From the NCBI GenBank assembly GCA_023460795.1, contig JAEWPC010000084.1, positions 1 through 22,714 on the forward strand: a DNA stretch of 22,714 bases, written 5' to 3'. Within the stretch, counting starts at the first letter, position 1. Each line of letters begins with the position of its first letter. The DNA is from Bacillota bacterium. GTDB taxonomy: Bacteria > Bacillota > Bacilli > Paenibacillales > Paenibacillaceae. The position numbers and the translations under genes are program-made. The notes below the pieces were generated by a model that saw only the letters and a list, made by a program, of their open reading frames with translations, was not told where the DNA came from and made no database searches. Below, piece by piece: positions 8,097-16,404 of this stretch.

Positions 8097-9068
8097 ATGG
8101 AGAGCAACATCACATCTGCAACGTCATCCGTGACGTCGATCAAGCCGACGGGACTGAAACTTTTCTTCAAGAGACTCATTCAGCAACGGGCGCTCGTAAT
8201 CATGTCCGTACCTTTCGTCATCTGGCTTTTCCTATTTAAGTACATGCCGCTATGGGGATGGACGACAGCCTTTCAAAAATATAAACCGGCTAAGAGCTTT
8301 TCCGAACAAGAGTGGGTCGGTTGGGATCAATTTAACTTCCTGTTCAGCGACGAACGGTTTTTGCGCGTATTAAGGAACACGTTCGCCATGAGCGGAATCA
8401 ACCTGGTGCTTGGATTCGTTACGGCGATTATATTGGCCTTGCTGCTTAACGAATTGCGTTCGGTTATATTCAAACGCGTCGTACAGACCGTAACGTACAT
8501 GCCTCACTTTCTTTCATGGGTTGTTGCAGCAGGGATTATTCAATCCACGCTCTCCACGGACGGAATTATCAACATCTTATTGATCAAACTCGGTTTTCTC
8601 GAAAAAGGCAATGAAATCTTATTCCTAGGTATTCCGAAGGACTTCTGGGGTATTCTAGGCGCAGGAACCGTATGGAAGGAAATCGGTTGGAACACGATCG
8701 TGTATTTGGCTGCGATCGCGACGATCGACCCTTCGCAGTATGAAGCTGCGGAGATGGACGGCGCCGGACGATTCAAGAGGATGTGGCACGTTACGTTGCC
8801 GGGTATCCGGTCGGTTATCGTCGTTTTGCTCATTCTAAACATCGGCAATCTGATGCAATCGGGATTCGAGGCACAATATTTGCTTGGTAACGGCATGAAT
8901 ATCGATTATTCCGAGAACATTGATATATTCGTACTGAATTACGGTCTTAACCAAAGTAACTTCTCTTTGGCTGTTGCGGGCGGCATGTTCAAGAGCGTCG
9001 TCAGCATTGTGCTGCTAGTCATCGCCAACAACATCGCGAAAAGATTCGACGGTAGCAGAGTATTCTAA
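8097..9068 (+). CDS. lplB: ABC sugar permease, LplB type
   Basis: A 323-residue integral membrane subunit of the importer. About six hydrophobic segments are visible, the first at about 35-52 (VIMSVPFVIWLFLF). The cytoplasmic EAA loop that docks the ATPase is near residue 213, YEAAEMDGAGRFKRMWHVTLP, with the conserved Glu-Ala-Ala and Gly. The segment KYMPLWGW near the N-terminus is typical of LplB-like permeases. AAGGAGA (8084-8090) precedes the ATG. It sits between the binding protein and a second permease 16 bases further on, so the three form one importer. Assignment to aldouronate uptake rests on the adjoining aguA gene. Confidence 0.9.
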   Translation: MESNITSATSSVTSIKPTGLKLFFKRLIQQRALVIMSVPFVIWLFLFKYMPLWGWTTAFQKYKPAKSFSEQEWVGWDQFNFLFSDERFLRVLRNTFAMSGINLVLGFVTAIILALLLNELRSVIFKRVVQTVTYMPHFLSWVVAAGIIQSTLSTDGIINILLIKLGFLEKGNEILFLGIPKDFWGILGAGTVWKEIGWNTIVYLAAIATIDPSQYEAAEMDGAGRFKRMWHVTLPGIRSVIVVLLILNIGNLMQSGFEAQYLLGNGMNIDYSENIDIFVLNYGLNQSNFSLAVAGGMFKSVVSIVLLVIANNIAKRFDGSRVF

Positions 9069-9084
9069 GAAGGAGGTTTACCAG

Positions 9085-10017
9085 ATGGCAAATTCAGCTA
9101 CAGGGACGGCGCCTAAGAAGTATACACGCAGGAATGCCTCGATCGGCGACCGAATCTTCGATTCACTCAACATTATTTTCCTTTCCTTACTGATGCTCGT
9201 CACCTTGTATCCTTTCTTGAATCAGCTTGCGCTATCGTTGAACCAAGCAATGGATTCGATCAAGGGCGGCATCTATATATGGCCGAGGCATATTTCGTTC
9301 GAGAACTATAAGTACGTTTTTAAAGATAACCAGGTCTATCATGCAACGTTGATTTCGGTCCTCCGTCTGGTTGTCGGCACAGTCTTCTCCGTATTCGCTA
9401 CGGCCATCGTAGCGTATACGATCAGCCGTCCGGAATTCGTACTGCGGAAGTTCGTCACGATCGCATTCGTTTTGACGGCTTACATTAACCCGGGCATTAT
9501 CCCCGACTTCTTGAACATCCGCGATTTGCACTTAGTTAATAGTTTCTGGGTTTACGTGTGGCCTGGGTTGATCGGCGTCTTCACGCTGATCCTGATCCGT
9601 TCTTTCATCGACGGACTTCCGGAAAGCATTATGGAGTCTGCGAGAATCGACGGAGCGGGAGAATTCAGAACGCTCATCAGCATCGTTATGCCGCTCTGTC
9701 TTCCGGTTCTCGCAACGGTAGGATTGTTCACCGCAGTCTATCAATGGAACAGCTGGATCGACGTATTCTTGTATAACTCGTCGAACGAGAATCTGAGTAC
9801 GTTGCAATACGAACTCCAGAAGATTCTTCAGAACTCCAGCGTTTCCGGTTCGGCGGCGAGCGGTTTCGCGAATGCTCAAGCGGCGGCCAACATGGTTACG
9901 CCACTGTCGGTGCGCGCGACGATGACGATCGTAGCTTCGGTTCCGATGATCATCATGTATCCGTTCCTGCAGAAGTACTTCGTTAAAGGTATGACTGTCG
10001 GCGGGGTAAAAGGTTAA
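9085..10017 (+). CDS. ytcP: ABC sugar permease, YtcP/LplC type
   Basis: The 310-residue second membrane subunit of the same importer, about six transmembrane segments. The EAA loop near residue 183 reads SIMESARIDGAGEFRTLISIVMPLCLP, here split as ESARIDGAGEF and IVMPLCLP, the usual ATPase-contact region. The protein ends in a G-M-T-V-G-G-V-K-G tail, characteristic of this permease group. AGGAGG lies about 9 bases before the ATG and the gene follows lplB by 16 bases. A 119-base gap with a strong hairpin separates it from aguA. No nucleotide-binding subunit follows, so a shared ATPase elsewhere must energise transport. Confidence 0.9.
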   Translation: MANSATGTAPKKYTRRNASIGDRIFDSLNIIFLSLLMLVTLYPFLNQLALSLNQAMDSIKGGIYIWPRHISFENYKYVFKDNQVYHATLISVLRLVVGTVFSVFATAIVAYTISRPEFVLRKFVTIAFVLTAYINPGIIPDFLNIRDLHLVNSFWVYVWPGLIGVFTLILIRSFIDGLPESIMESARIDGAGEFRTLISIVMPLCLPVLATVGLFTAVYQWNSWIDVFLYNSSNENLSTLQYELQKILQNSSVSGSAASGFANAQAAANMVTPLSVRATMTIVASVPMIIMYPFLQKYFVKGMTVGGVKG

Positions 10018-10069
10018 GAAAAAGAAAGCCGCAAAGGCTTGATTACACGATTTCCCCATAAGAGCAACC

Positions 10070-10103
10070 TTGAACGCTACGACGATTCCGTCGCAGCGTT
10101 CAA
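10070..10103 (+). other. Intercistronic hairpin before aguA
   Basis: TTGAACGCT (10070-10078) pairs with AGCGTTCAA (10095-10103), and inside it CGACG (10080-10084) pairs with CGTCG (10089-10093) around an ATTC loop, with one A/C mismatch. No T-tract follows, so complete termination is unlikely. RNA processing or stability control of the aguA part of the message is more likely. A small stem (AAGCC/GGCTT, 10026-10040) precedes it. Confidence 0.75.
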
Positions 10104-10136
10104 TGCTATTGGGGGACGATTAGCGGAGGTACGATT

Positions 10137-12167
10137 TTGGCTAGCAAATCATATAAAGCATGGCTGCAGTACGAGAGAATCGAACAAGTAACGATTCGGA
10201 ACGACTACATTAAACTGCTGGCCAACGTGGTGCTGCCGTCCGAATTATCGGAATACAGCCCGGCGCTTCGCGAGTTGAAGGATGCCTGCAGGACGATGCT
10301 AGGCATCGATCCTCTCGTGTCGGAGCGCCCCAGCAATCCATCATATACGAGAATCAGATATGCAACGGGAGCAGAACGAGAGCAGTTAGGCGACGAAGGC
10401 TATCGCATTCATTCGACATCTACGGATGCCGGCACTTGCCTGTCGCTTGACGCCGGAGGACCGTCTGGATTGTTATACGGGATATTCCATTTGTTGCGCC
10501 TTTTCGGTTCCAACGCCTCCCTGTCCGAGGTCGATATCCGAGAGAAACCGACCAGCCAGCTTCGCATGCTGAATCAGTGGGATAACGCCGACGGCAGCAT
10601 CGAACGCGGTTATGCGGGACTATCGATCTTCTACCAGAACGGTCAAATCGCTTCAAGACTGGATCGGGTTAGAGACTATGCAAGGCTCGCTGCTTCCGTT
10701 GGCATTAACGGCATCTCGATCAACAACGTTAACGTGCATAAGGCGGAGACGGCGTTCATCACGGAGAGTCTCTTACCGGAAGTGTCCAGAGTCGCCGATG
10801 TGTTCAGATCGTACGGCATTCGCCTTTTCTTAAGCGTTAACTTCGCAGCCCCGATTCAAGTCGGCGGATTAACGACGGCCGACCCGCTTGATCCGGGCGT
10901 ATGCGATTGGTGGAAGAAAACGGCTAAGACGATCTACGACTACATACCGGATTTCGGCGGATTTTTGGTCAAAGCAGATTCCGAGCACCGGCCCGGGCCG
11001 TTCACCTACGGACGGGATCATGCGGACGGAGCGAACATGCTGGCGGACGCGCTCGCGCCGCATGGCGGTATCGTTATCTGGCGCTGCTTCGTCTATAACT
11101 GCATGCAGGACTGGCGCGATCGTTCGACCGACCGTGCGCGGGCTGCTTACGATCACTTCACGCCTCTGGACGGCAAGTTCAAGGATAACGTGATTCTGCA
11201 GATCAAGAACGGTCCGATGGATTTCCAGGTACGCGAACCGGTGTCTCCGCTGTTCGGCGCGATGAAGCGCACGAACCAGGTCATGGAGTTCCAAGTTACT
11301 CAAGAATATACCGGTCAGCAGAGACATCTGTGTTATCTCGTACCGCAATGGAAAGAAGTGCTTGATTTCGATACTCATGCGAAGGGACAGGGTTCTTACG
11401 TCAAGCGCATAGCGGACGGAAGCCTGTTCAGGCCGAAGCATTCGGGTTTCGCGGCCGTATCCAATATCGGCGACGACGACAACTGGACCGGACATACGCT
11501 GGCGCAAGCGAACTTGTACGGTTACGGCCGATTGATCTGGAATCCGGACCTCTCCGCGGAACAGATCGCGGACGAATGGATCCGTCAGACGTTCGGCAAC
11601 GACGAGCGGCTAGTATCGGCGATCAGCCGCATGCTGATGGGTTCGTGGAGAACCTATGAGAACTATACGGCGCCGCTCGGCGTAGGCTGGATGGTCGCGC
11701 CGAACCACCATTACGGACCGGATGTAGACGGCTACGAATACTCGCGCTGGGGAACTTACCACTTCGCGGATCGAGACGGGATCGGCGTCGATCGGACGAC
11801 CGAGACGGGGACTGGCTACGGCGCGCAATACCATGCTCCTAACGCGGCCATGTATAACGACGTGACGACGTGTCCCGACGAACTTTTGCTCTTTTTCCAC
11901 CATGTTCCTTACACGCATCGTCTGCAATCGGGCTTGACGGTCATTCAGCATATATACGATACTCACTTCGAGGGCGCGGAACAGGCTGCCAATCTGCTAG
12001 AGCAGTGGGAACAGCTGGAAGGCTTGATCGACTCCGCTCGATTCGGATCGATCCGGGAGCGGCTGCGAGAGCAAGCGGAGCATGCCAAGCACTGGCGCGA
12101 CGTCATCAATACGTACTTTTACCGCAAGTCCGGCGTGCCGGACGAGAAGGGCAGAACCATTTACTAG
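10137..12167 (+). CDS. aguA: GH67 alpha-glucuronidase (cytoplasmic)
   Basis: A 676-residue enzyme that removes (4-O-methyl-)glucuronic acid from the non-reducing end of aldouronates, an inverting reaction. There is no signal peptide, so it acts in the cytoplasm after import. An N-terminal beta domain spans about 15-135, the barrel about 136-460, and a helical C-terminal domain the rest. Catalytic residues are recognisable by motif and spacing: general acid Glu283 in KADSEHRPGPF, and the two carboxylates Asp362 in KNGPMDFQVREP and Glu390 in FQVTQEYTG. The intervals of 79 and 28 residues equal those of the Geobacillus enzyme (Glu285, Asp364, Glu392). The start is TTG at 10137 with GGAGG seven bases upstream. 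It is the last gene of the transporter operon and is closed by a terminator. The GH10 and GH43 partners usually found next to it are absent here. Confidence 0.96.
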   Translation: MASKSYKAWLQYERIEQVTIRNDYIKLLANVVLPSELSEYSPALRELKDACRTMLGIDPLVSERPSNPSYTRIRYATGAEREQLGDEGYRIHSTSTDAGTCLSLDAGGPSGLLYGIFHLLRLFGSNASLSEVDIREKPTSQLRMLNQWDNADGSIERGYAGLSIFYQNGQIASRLDRVRDYARLAASVGINGISINNVNVHKAETAFITESLLPEVSRVADVFRSYGIRLFLSVNFAAPIQVGGLTTADPLDPGVCDWWKKTAKTIYDYIPDFGGFLVKADSEHRPGPFTYGRDHADGANMLADALAPHGGIVIWRCFVYNCMQDWRDRSTDRARAAYDHFTPLDGKFKDNVILQIKNGPMDFQVREPVSPLFGAMKRTNQVMEFQVTQEYTGQQRHLCYLVPQWKEVLDFDTHAKGQGSYVKRIADGSLFRPKHSGFAAVSNIGDDDNWTGHTLAQANLYGYGRLIWNPDLSAEQIADEWIRQTFGNDERLVSAISRMLMGSWRTYENYTAPLGVGWMVAPNHHYGPDVDGYEYSRWGTYHFADRDGIGVDRTTETGTGYGAQYHAPNAAMYNDVTTCPDELLLFFHHVPYTHRLQSGLTVIQHIYDTHFEGAEQAANLLEQWEQLEGLIDSARFGSIRERLREQAEHAKHWRDVINTYFYRKSGVPDEKGRTIY

Positions 12168-12181
12168 CACATGAGACAGCC

Positions 12182-12212
12182 AAGGGGTGAAGCTTCGACT
12201 TCATCCCTTTTT
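12182..12212 (+). terminator. Intrinsic terminator after aguA
   Basis: AAGGGGTGAAG (12182-12192) pairs with CTTCATCCCTT (12199-12209) over 11 bp including one G-U pair, with loop CTTCGA and a run of five T. It closes the first sugar operon. Confidence 0.9.
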
Positions 12213-12263
12213 GTGCACCGCGCGACTTCCATGCATGCCTAGCGGGGCGGAAAGGTTGATAAC

Positions 12264-14036
12264 TTGATGTGGCCCAAACTAGCCAAGCTTAATTCGCTTC
12301 GGAATCAGATGCTGTTCGGATTCCTCTTCGTGATGATCGCCATTCTCGCGTTCGTGGGAGCCATTACGTTCGATTCCGTCTCGACGTTGCTGAAGAACAA
12401 CGCGGCGAAGCATATCCAGCAGACCGCCGTGCAGGCGAACGGCAGGCTGGAAGGCATTCTCGAGCAGGTCGACTCGCATACGACGCTCGTGGCCACGAAC
12501 GCGTACGTTCAGCAGTTGCTGCTTAAAGTGAGGAACGGCGGAGAGGCGTTGTTAACGGAACGGCAAGCGTTACCCGCGATCATGAACACGATTCCGCTTT
12601 TCGCCAGCGGAGTGAGATCGGTCGAACTGTACACGCATGACCGCAAACGGTTATTTCCGCTGAATAACGTGAGACTGGACGAGAAAGTAAGCCAAAAGTG
12701 GATTGAGAAGACGACCGAAGGCAGGGGCGGGCTCGTATGGTTCGGTATCGATCCAGCGGATTCGAATATGCTGATCGCGATTCGGCAGGTCAGTCTGATT
12801 CATCAGAACTTCGATACCGGCGGTTACTTGCTCGTCCGCATCGATCGCAAGGCGTTCGCGCTCGACTCGCTGCAGGGAGAAGAAAACGGACAGGAGACGA
12901 TGTTGCTCGTCGGGACGGAAGGACAATTGCTCGCCTCCAATTCGGAGAGCGTGAGCGAGGAGGAAGCGCTGAGCCTGACGTCGACGGATCGGGAGACCGT
13001 GCATTTGCATGATCAGACCTACGTGATGGTCAAGCAACAATCGGCAGTCACCGGATGGACGCTGCTCATCCTGACTCCGGTTCACGCTATCACGGAGGGG
13101 ATTTCCGTACTCCGCACGACGATCGTCGTGTCGGCAGCCATCGGCACGGTTCTCTTCATCTTGATGTCGCTCCTGCTCTCGACGGTCATTACGCGTCCGA
13201 TCCTGCGTCTGATCAAGACGATGAGAGGCGCGAGGCTCGGCGGGCTGAAGCCCGCGGATATCGTGTCTTCGACGATCGAGATCAACGAATTGAACCACAC
13301 CTACAATAAGATGGTCGAGGATATCAACGGGCTGATCCGTCTCGTGTACGAGAAAGAGCTGCTGCAGAGCCGCTCGGAGCTGAAGGCGCTTCAGGCGCAG
13401 ATAAACCCTCATTTTCTGTACAACACGCTCGAAGCGTTATATTGGGCTCTTCAGGAGAAGGAAGAGGAAGAGTTGGCCGAATTCGTCGTCGCGATGTCCG
13501 ATTTGTTCCGCTATACGATCACGGGACCGAACAAGGCGGAATGGGTGACGCTGCGGGATGAACTCGACCATATCGAGAAGTACCTGCTCATCATGAAGCT
13601 TCGTTTCGGAGAACGCCTGCGTTGGGTGATCGACAGTCCCGTCGAGTTCGGGTCCGCCAAGCTGCCCAAGCTGCTCATTCAGCCTTTCGTAGAGAACGCC
13701 ATCCTCCATGGCTTCGAGAGCAAGATCGGACCGGGTACCGTATCGTTAACCGTCGAGCTTGCGGGTGACGGCGACAGCCTTCTCGTCACCGTCGAAGACG
13801 ACGGCGCGGGCATGGACGAAGAGACGCTGGGCTTGCTCAGGGAAAGCTTGGTGAGCGATAACATCCAGCTTCCGTCTTCGAAGAAGACGGGGATGGGCAT
13901 TACGAACGTCGAGCGCAGAATGCGATTATTCTACGGCGACAATCTACCGGTGACCGACGCGGTTACCATTAACAGCGTCAAGGATCAGGGGACGATCGTG
14001 AGAATCCGGATTCCGCTGGCGGGGGGAACAGAATGA
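12264..14036 (+). CDS. YesM-type membrane sensor histidine kinase (second system)
   Basis: A 590-residue kinase of the same class as the one at 4387 but with a distinct sensing domain. A membrane helix at about 15-36 and another at about 285-306 enclose an extracellular region of about 250 residues. A HAMP linker follows. The phospho-accepting His383 lies in QINPHFLYN; the ATP-binding domain has PFVENAILHG (Asn478), VEDDGAGMD and KKTGMGITNVERRM. Start choice: TTG at 12264 and ATG at 12267 are adjacent; GGAAAGG at 12249-12255 serves either, and ATG is the likelier. Its stop overlaps the start of the next gene (ATGA), so the pair is translationally coupled. The ligand is unknown; the neighbouring binding protein and cellulases point to a beta-glucan or xylan oligosaccharide. 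Confidence 0.9.
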   Translation: MMWPKLAKLNSLRNQMLFGFLFVMIAILAFVGAITFDSVSTLLKNNAAKHIQQTAVQANGRLEGILEQVDSHTTLVATNAYVQQLLLKVRNGGEALLTERQALPAIMNTIPLFASGVRSVELYTHDRKRLFPLNNVRLDEKVSQKWIEKTTEGRGGLVWFGIDPADSNMLIAIRQVSLIHQNFDTGGYLLVRIDRKAFALDSLQGEENGQETMLLVGTEGQLLASNSESVSEEEALSLTSTDRETVHLHDQTYVMVKQQSAVTGWTLLILTPVHAITEGISVLRTTIVVSAAIGTVLFILMSLLLSTVITRPILRLIKTMRGARLGGLKPADIVSSTIEINELNHTYNKMVEDINGLIRLVYEKELLQSRSELKALQAQINPHFLYNTLEALYWALQEKEEEELAEFVVAMSDLFRYTITGPNKAEWVTLRDELDHIEKYLLIMKLRFGERLRWVIDSPVEFGSAKLPKLLIQPFVENAILHGFESKIGPGTVSLTVELAGDGDSLLVTVEDDGAGMDEETLGLLRESLVSDNIQLPSSKKTGMGITNVERRMRLFYGDNLPVTDAVTINSVKDQGTIVRIRIPLAGGTE

Positions 14037-14830
14037 GGACGAAATCGATCTTAATCGTGGACGATGAGCCGCGAACGCGGCAAGGGTTGAAGAGCATGCT
14101 CGAGAAGTGGGGGGCGGGCAACTGCCGGATTATGACGGCCGACAACGGACACGAGGCGCTGCGGATGCTCCGGGAGACTCCGATCGATCTGATGATCACG
14201 GACATTCGAATGCCCGAGATCAGCGGTTTGCATCTGGCGGCGCAAATTCAAGAGAACCAGCTGCCCCATCAGCCGGCCGTCATCTTCATCTCCGGTTATG
14301 CAGAGTTCGAGTATGCCCAGCAAGCAATCCAGCTCGGCGTCGTGAACTACTTGCTGAAGCCGGTCAGCCGGGAGAAGCTGATCGAAGCCGCCAGGCAAGC
14401 GTTGGATGCGGGAGAAGAGCGCAACCGCGTCGGCATTATGCGGAAGTTCGTCGACCCGCAGCTTCTCGAGACGGATTCGGACCGCGCGAGCTTAAGCGAG
14501 ACGATTCGCAAAGCGCTCGACTACATCGACGACCATATCGCGGGCACGGTCAGCCTGCGCGAAGTCGCGGAGCACGTGCATCTGAACGCCAGCTACTTCA
14601 GCGTTCTGTTCAAAGAGCAGCTGCATATGACGTTCAGCGAATTCGTCGCGCGCAAGAAGCTACAGAAAGCGAAGGAGATGCTCGTGACGACGAAGCTTCC
14701 GATCGCGGAAATCGCGGAGCGCGTCGGCTACCAGACCGCGAAATATTTCAATAAAGTGTTCAAGGAGTATGAGGGAAGAAGCCCGGGACAATATCGCTCC
14801 GAGCTAACCGAAGACTCGAGCGATACCTAA
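14033..14830 (+). CDS. Compact AraC-type response regulator (second system)
   Basis: A 265-residue regulator, half the length of the first system's regulator. The receiver domain (about 1-125) has the acidic pocket LIVDDEPRTRQG and the phospho-acceptor Asp57 in DLMITDIRMPEISG. After a short linker, the AraC-type double helix-turn-helix covers about 158-262, with SLREVAEHVHLNASYFSVLF and IAEIAERVGYQTAKYFNKVF. It lacks the long YesN middle region. ATG at 14033 overlaps the kinase stop codon by four bases. As the only DNA-binding protein in the second block, it is the best candidate to activate the binding-protein operon and perhaps the GH5 and GH9 genes, whose promoters share an upstream element. 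That link is inference. Confidence 0.9.
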   Translation: MRTKSILIVDDEPRTRQGLKSMLEKWGAGNCRIMTADNGHEALRMLRETPIDLMITDIRMPEISGLHLAAQIQENQLPHQPAVIFISGYAEFEYAQQAIQLGVVNYLLKPVSREKLIEAARQALDAGEERNRVGIMRKFVDPQLLETDSDRASLSETIRKALDYIDDHIAGTVSLREVAEHVHLNASYFSVLFKEQLHMTFSEFVARKKLQKAKEMLVTTKLPIAEIAERVGYQTAKYFNKVFKEYEGRSPGQYRSELTEDSSDT

Positions 14831-14898
14831 TAATGATGGAACTATAGCCAACGGCAGTGCCCTTATCCCGTTGAGAAGGCGATGATACACTAATGTTC

Positions 14899-14923
14899 GA
14901 AGGAAAGCGCATTCAATTCCTTC
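14899..14923 (+). promoter_or_regulatory. Inverted repeat containing a cre-like site before the second binding protein
   Basis: GAAGGAA (14899-14905) and TTCCTTC (14917-14923) form a perfect 7-bp inverted repeat. Within it, GGAAAGCGCATTCA (14902-14915) fits the relaxed cre consensus except for its first base. I could not place a convincing -10/-35 pair in the 119-base gap. The element could be an operator or a leader hairpin. Confidence 0.4.
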
Positions 14924-14949
14924 ACAATCGATACAGGGGGTTTTCGTTC

Positions 14950-16320
14950 ATGAAAAAGAAAGCGTTAACGGCGAGCGCGATGCTGCTCTCGCTCTCGCTG
15001 GTGCTTGCCGCCTGCGGAGGAAGTAACAACAACAACGATAACAGTGGAGCTTCACCTGCCGCTTCCTCGAGCGCTCCGTCGTCCACGACGTCCGATGCGC
15101 CTTCCAGCGAAGCGTCCGGAGAGCCGGTCACGCTCAAGATGATGCATCTGTGGCCGGAAGGCAGCAGCCTGCAGCAATTCACGCTCGTGAATAAAATCAT
15201 CGAAGAATACAAAGCCGTAGCGCCTAACGTAACGATCAAGACGGAAGTATTGGAGAACGAACAGTACAAAGACAAAATCAGCGTACTCTCCTCCTCCAAT
15301 GAACTTCCCGACGTCGGCTTGACTTGGGCTGCCGGCTACTTGGAACCTTACGTTAAGGGCAACCGGTTCGCTCCGCTTGACGACCTGCTCCAAGGCGAGC
15401 TGAAAGACAAATTCGTTCCGGGTGTGCCTGAAGCCTATGCGTCCGGCGGCAAAACCTACGGACTACCGCTCGAGCTCAACATCGTACCGGTCTATTACAA
15501 CAAAGAAATTTTCGCGCAAAATAATCTTCAACCGCCGCAAACGCTGGATGATCTGAAGAACATTATTAAGACGTTGAGCGACAAAGGAATTACTCCGATC
15601 ACGCTCGGCGGCAAAGACGCTTGGACGGTATCGTTCTGGTACATGTATCTGGCTGAACGTCTCGCCGGTCCGGAACTGCTCAATCAATCGGTTCAGAGCA
15701 ACACGTTTAACGATCCGTCGTTGCTCGAAGCGGCGAAGATCTCCCAAGAGCTCGTGGATATGAACGCGTTCATCAAAGGCTTCAACGGCTTGTCCAACGA
15801 CGAGGCGAAAGCTGAATTCTCCAGCGAGAAAGCGGCGATGTACGCCATGGGGACGTGGGAAGTTCCGAACTACACGACGAACCCTGACGTGCCACAAGAG
15901 TTCAAAGATAAAGTCGGCTTCTTCAAATTCCCGACCATCGCCGGAGGCAAAGGCAACGTGAACGATTGGGTCGGCGGTCCTGGCGTTGGCCTGTTCGTCT
16001 CCGAAGCTTCTGCTCACAAAGACGAAGCGAAGAAATTCGTGAGCTTCTTCGTACAGAAGTGGGGCGAACATTCGGTCGTCGATGCGGGCGTAATCCCGGC
16101 AACGAAGGTCGATACGTCCAGCATCAATCTTCCGCCGCTGTTCATCGATCTGCTTAATGAATTGGGCAATGCGAGCAACCTCCAACTGTATCTGGACGTT
16201 CTCATGAAACCGGGTGCAGCCGACGAGCACAAGAATCTCGCGCAAGCCCTGTACGGCAAATCGATCACCCCTGAAGATTTCTTGAAGAAACACGAAGAGG
16301 CCTTGAAAGCAGGCAAGTAA
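14950..16320 (+). CDS. ABC importer solute-binding lipoprotein (oligosaccharide type)
   Basis: A 456-residue extracellular binding protein of the family-1 (maltose/cellobiose/xylobiose) type. The signal peptide ends in lipobox L-A-A-C, so Cys22 would be lipidated. A Ser/Ala/Pro/Asn-rich tether covers about 23-55. The mature part starts with VTLKMMHLWPEGSS and has the family's VTIKTEVLENEQYKDKI and LPDVGLTWAAGYLEPYV segments. An in-frame ATG at 14893 exists, but ATG at 14950 is preferred because it gives a normal lipoprotein signal and follows a GGGGG tract (14936-14940). It is downstream of a kinase/regulator pair and upstream of two permeases. With two cellulase genes just beyond, cellodextrins are a reasonable substrate guess and xylo-oligosaccharides an alternative. 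The sequence alone does not decide. Confidence 0.88.
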   Translation: MKKKALTASAMLLSLSLVLAACGGSNNNNDNSGASPAASSSAPSSTTSDAPSSEASGEPVTLKMMHLWPEGSSLQQFTLVNKIIEEYKAVAPNVTIKTEVLENEQYKDKISVLSSSNELPDVGLTWAAGYLEPYVKGNRFAPLDDLLQGELKDKFVPGVPEAYASGGKTYGLPLELNIVPVYYNKEIFAQNNLQPPQTLDDLKNIIKTLSDKGITPITLGGKDAWTVSFWYMYLAERLAGPELLNQSVQSNTFNDPSLLEAAKISQELVDMNAFIKGFNGLSNDEAKAEFSSEKAAMYAMGTWEVPNYTTNPDVPQEFKDKVGFFKFPTIAGGKGNVNDWVGGPGVGLFVSEASAHKDEAKKFVSFFVQKWGEHSVVDAGVIPATKVDTSSINLPPLFIDLLNELGNASNLQLYLDVLMKPGAADEHKNLAQALYGKSITPEDFLKKHEEALKAGK

Positions 16321-16338
16321 TCGTTAGTTTTATACAAG

Positions 16339-16368
16339 GAAGGGCGTGGCGCATTAGCTGCGCCCTTC
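16339..16368 (+). other. Intercistronic hairpin with two alternative stems
   Basis: GAAGGGCG (16339-16346) can pair with CGCCCTTC (16361-16368). Alternatively GGCGCA (16348-16353) pairs with TGCGCC (16359-16364). The two stems share bases 16361-16364, so they exclude each other. Only scattered T residues follow (TCTTGCTCG), so it is a partial terminator or mRNA-stabilising structure between the binding-protein and permease genes. Confidence 0.65.
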
Positions 16369-16404
16369 TCTTGCTCGTACGACCGAGGAGGTAATACACA
16401 CGCC

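Noticed and set aside
14902..14915. GAAAGCGCAT before the second binding protein also resembles the first block of the GH5 upstream element
   Set aside because: The second block (GTTA, TGGCGCACA) and a -10 at the right distance are missing, and the spacing would place the promoter on top of the start codon. It is better read as a weak cre.
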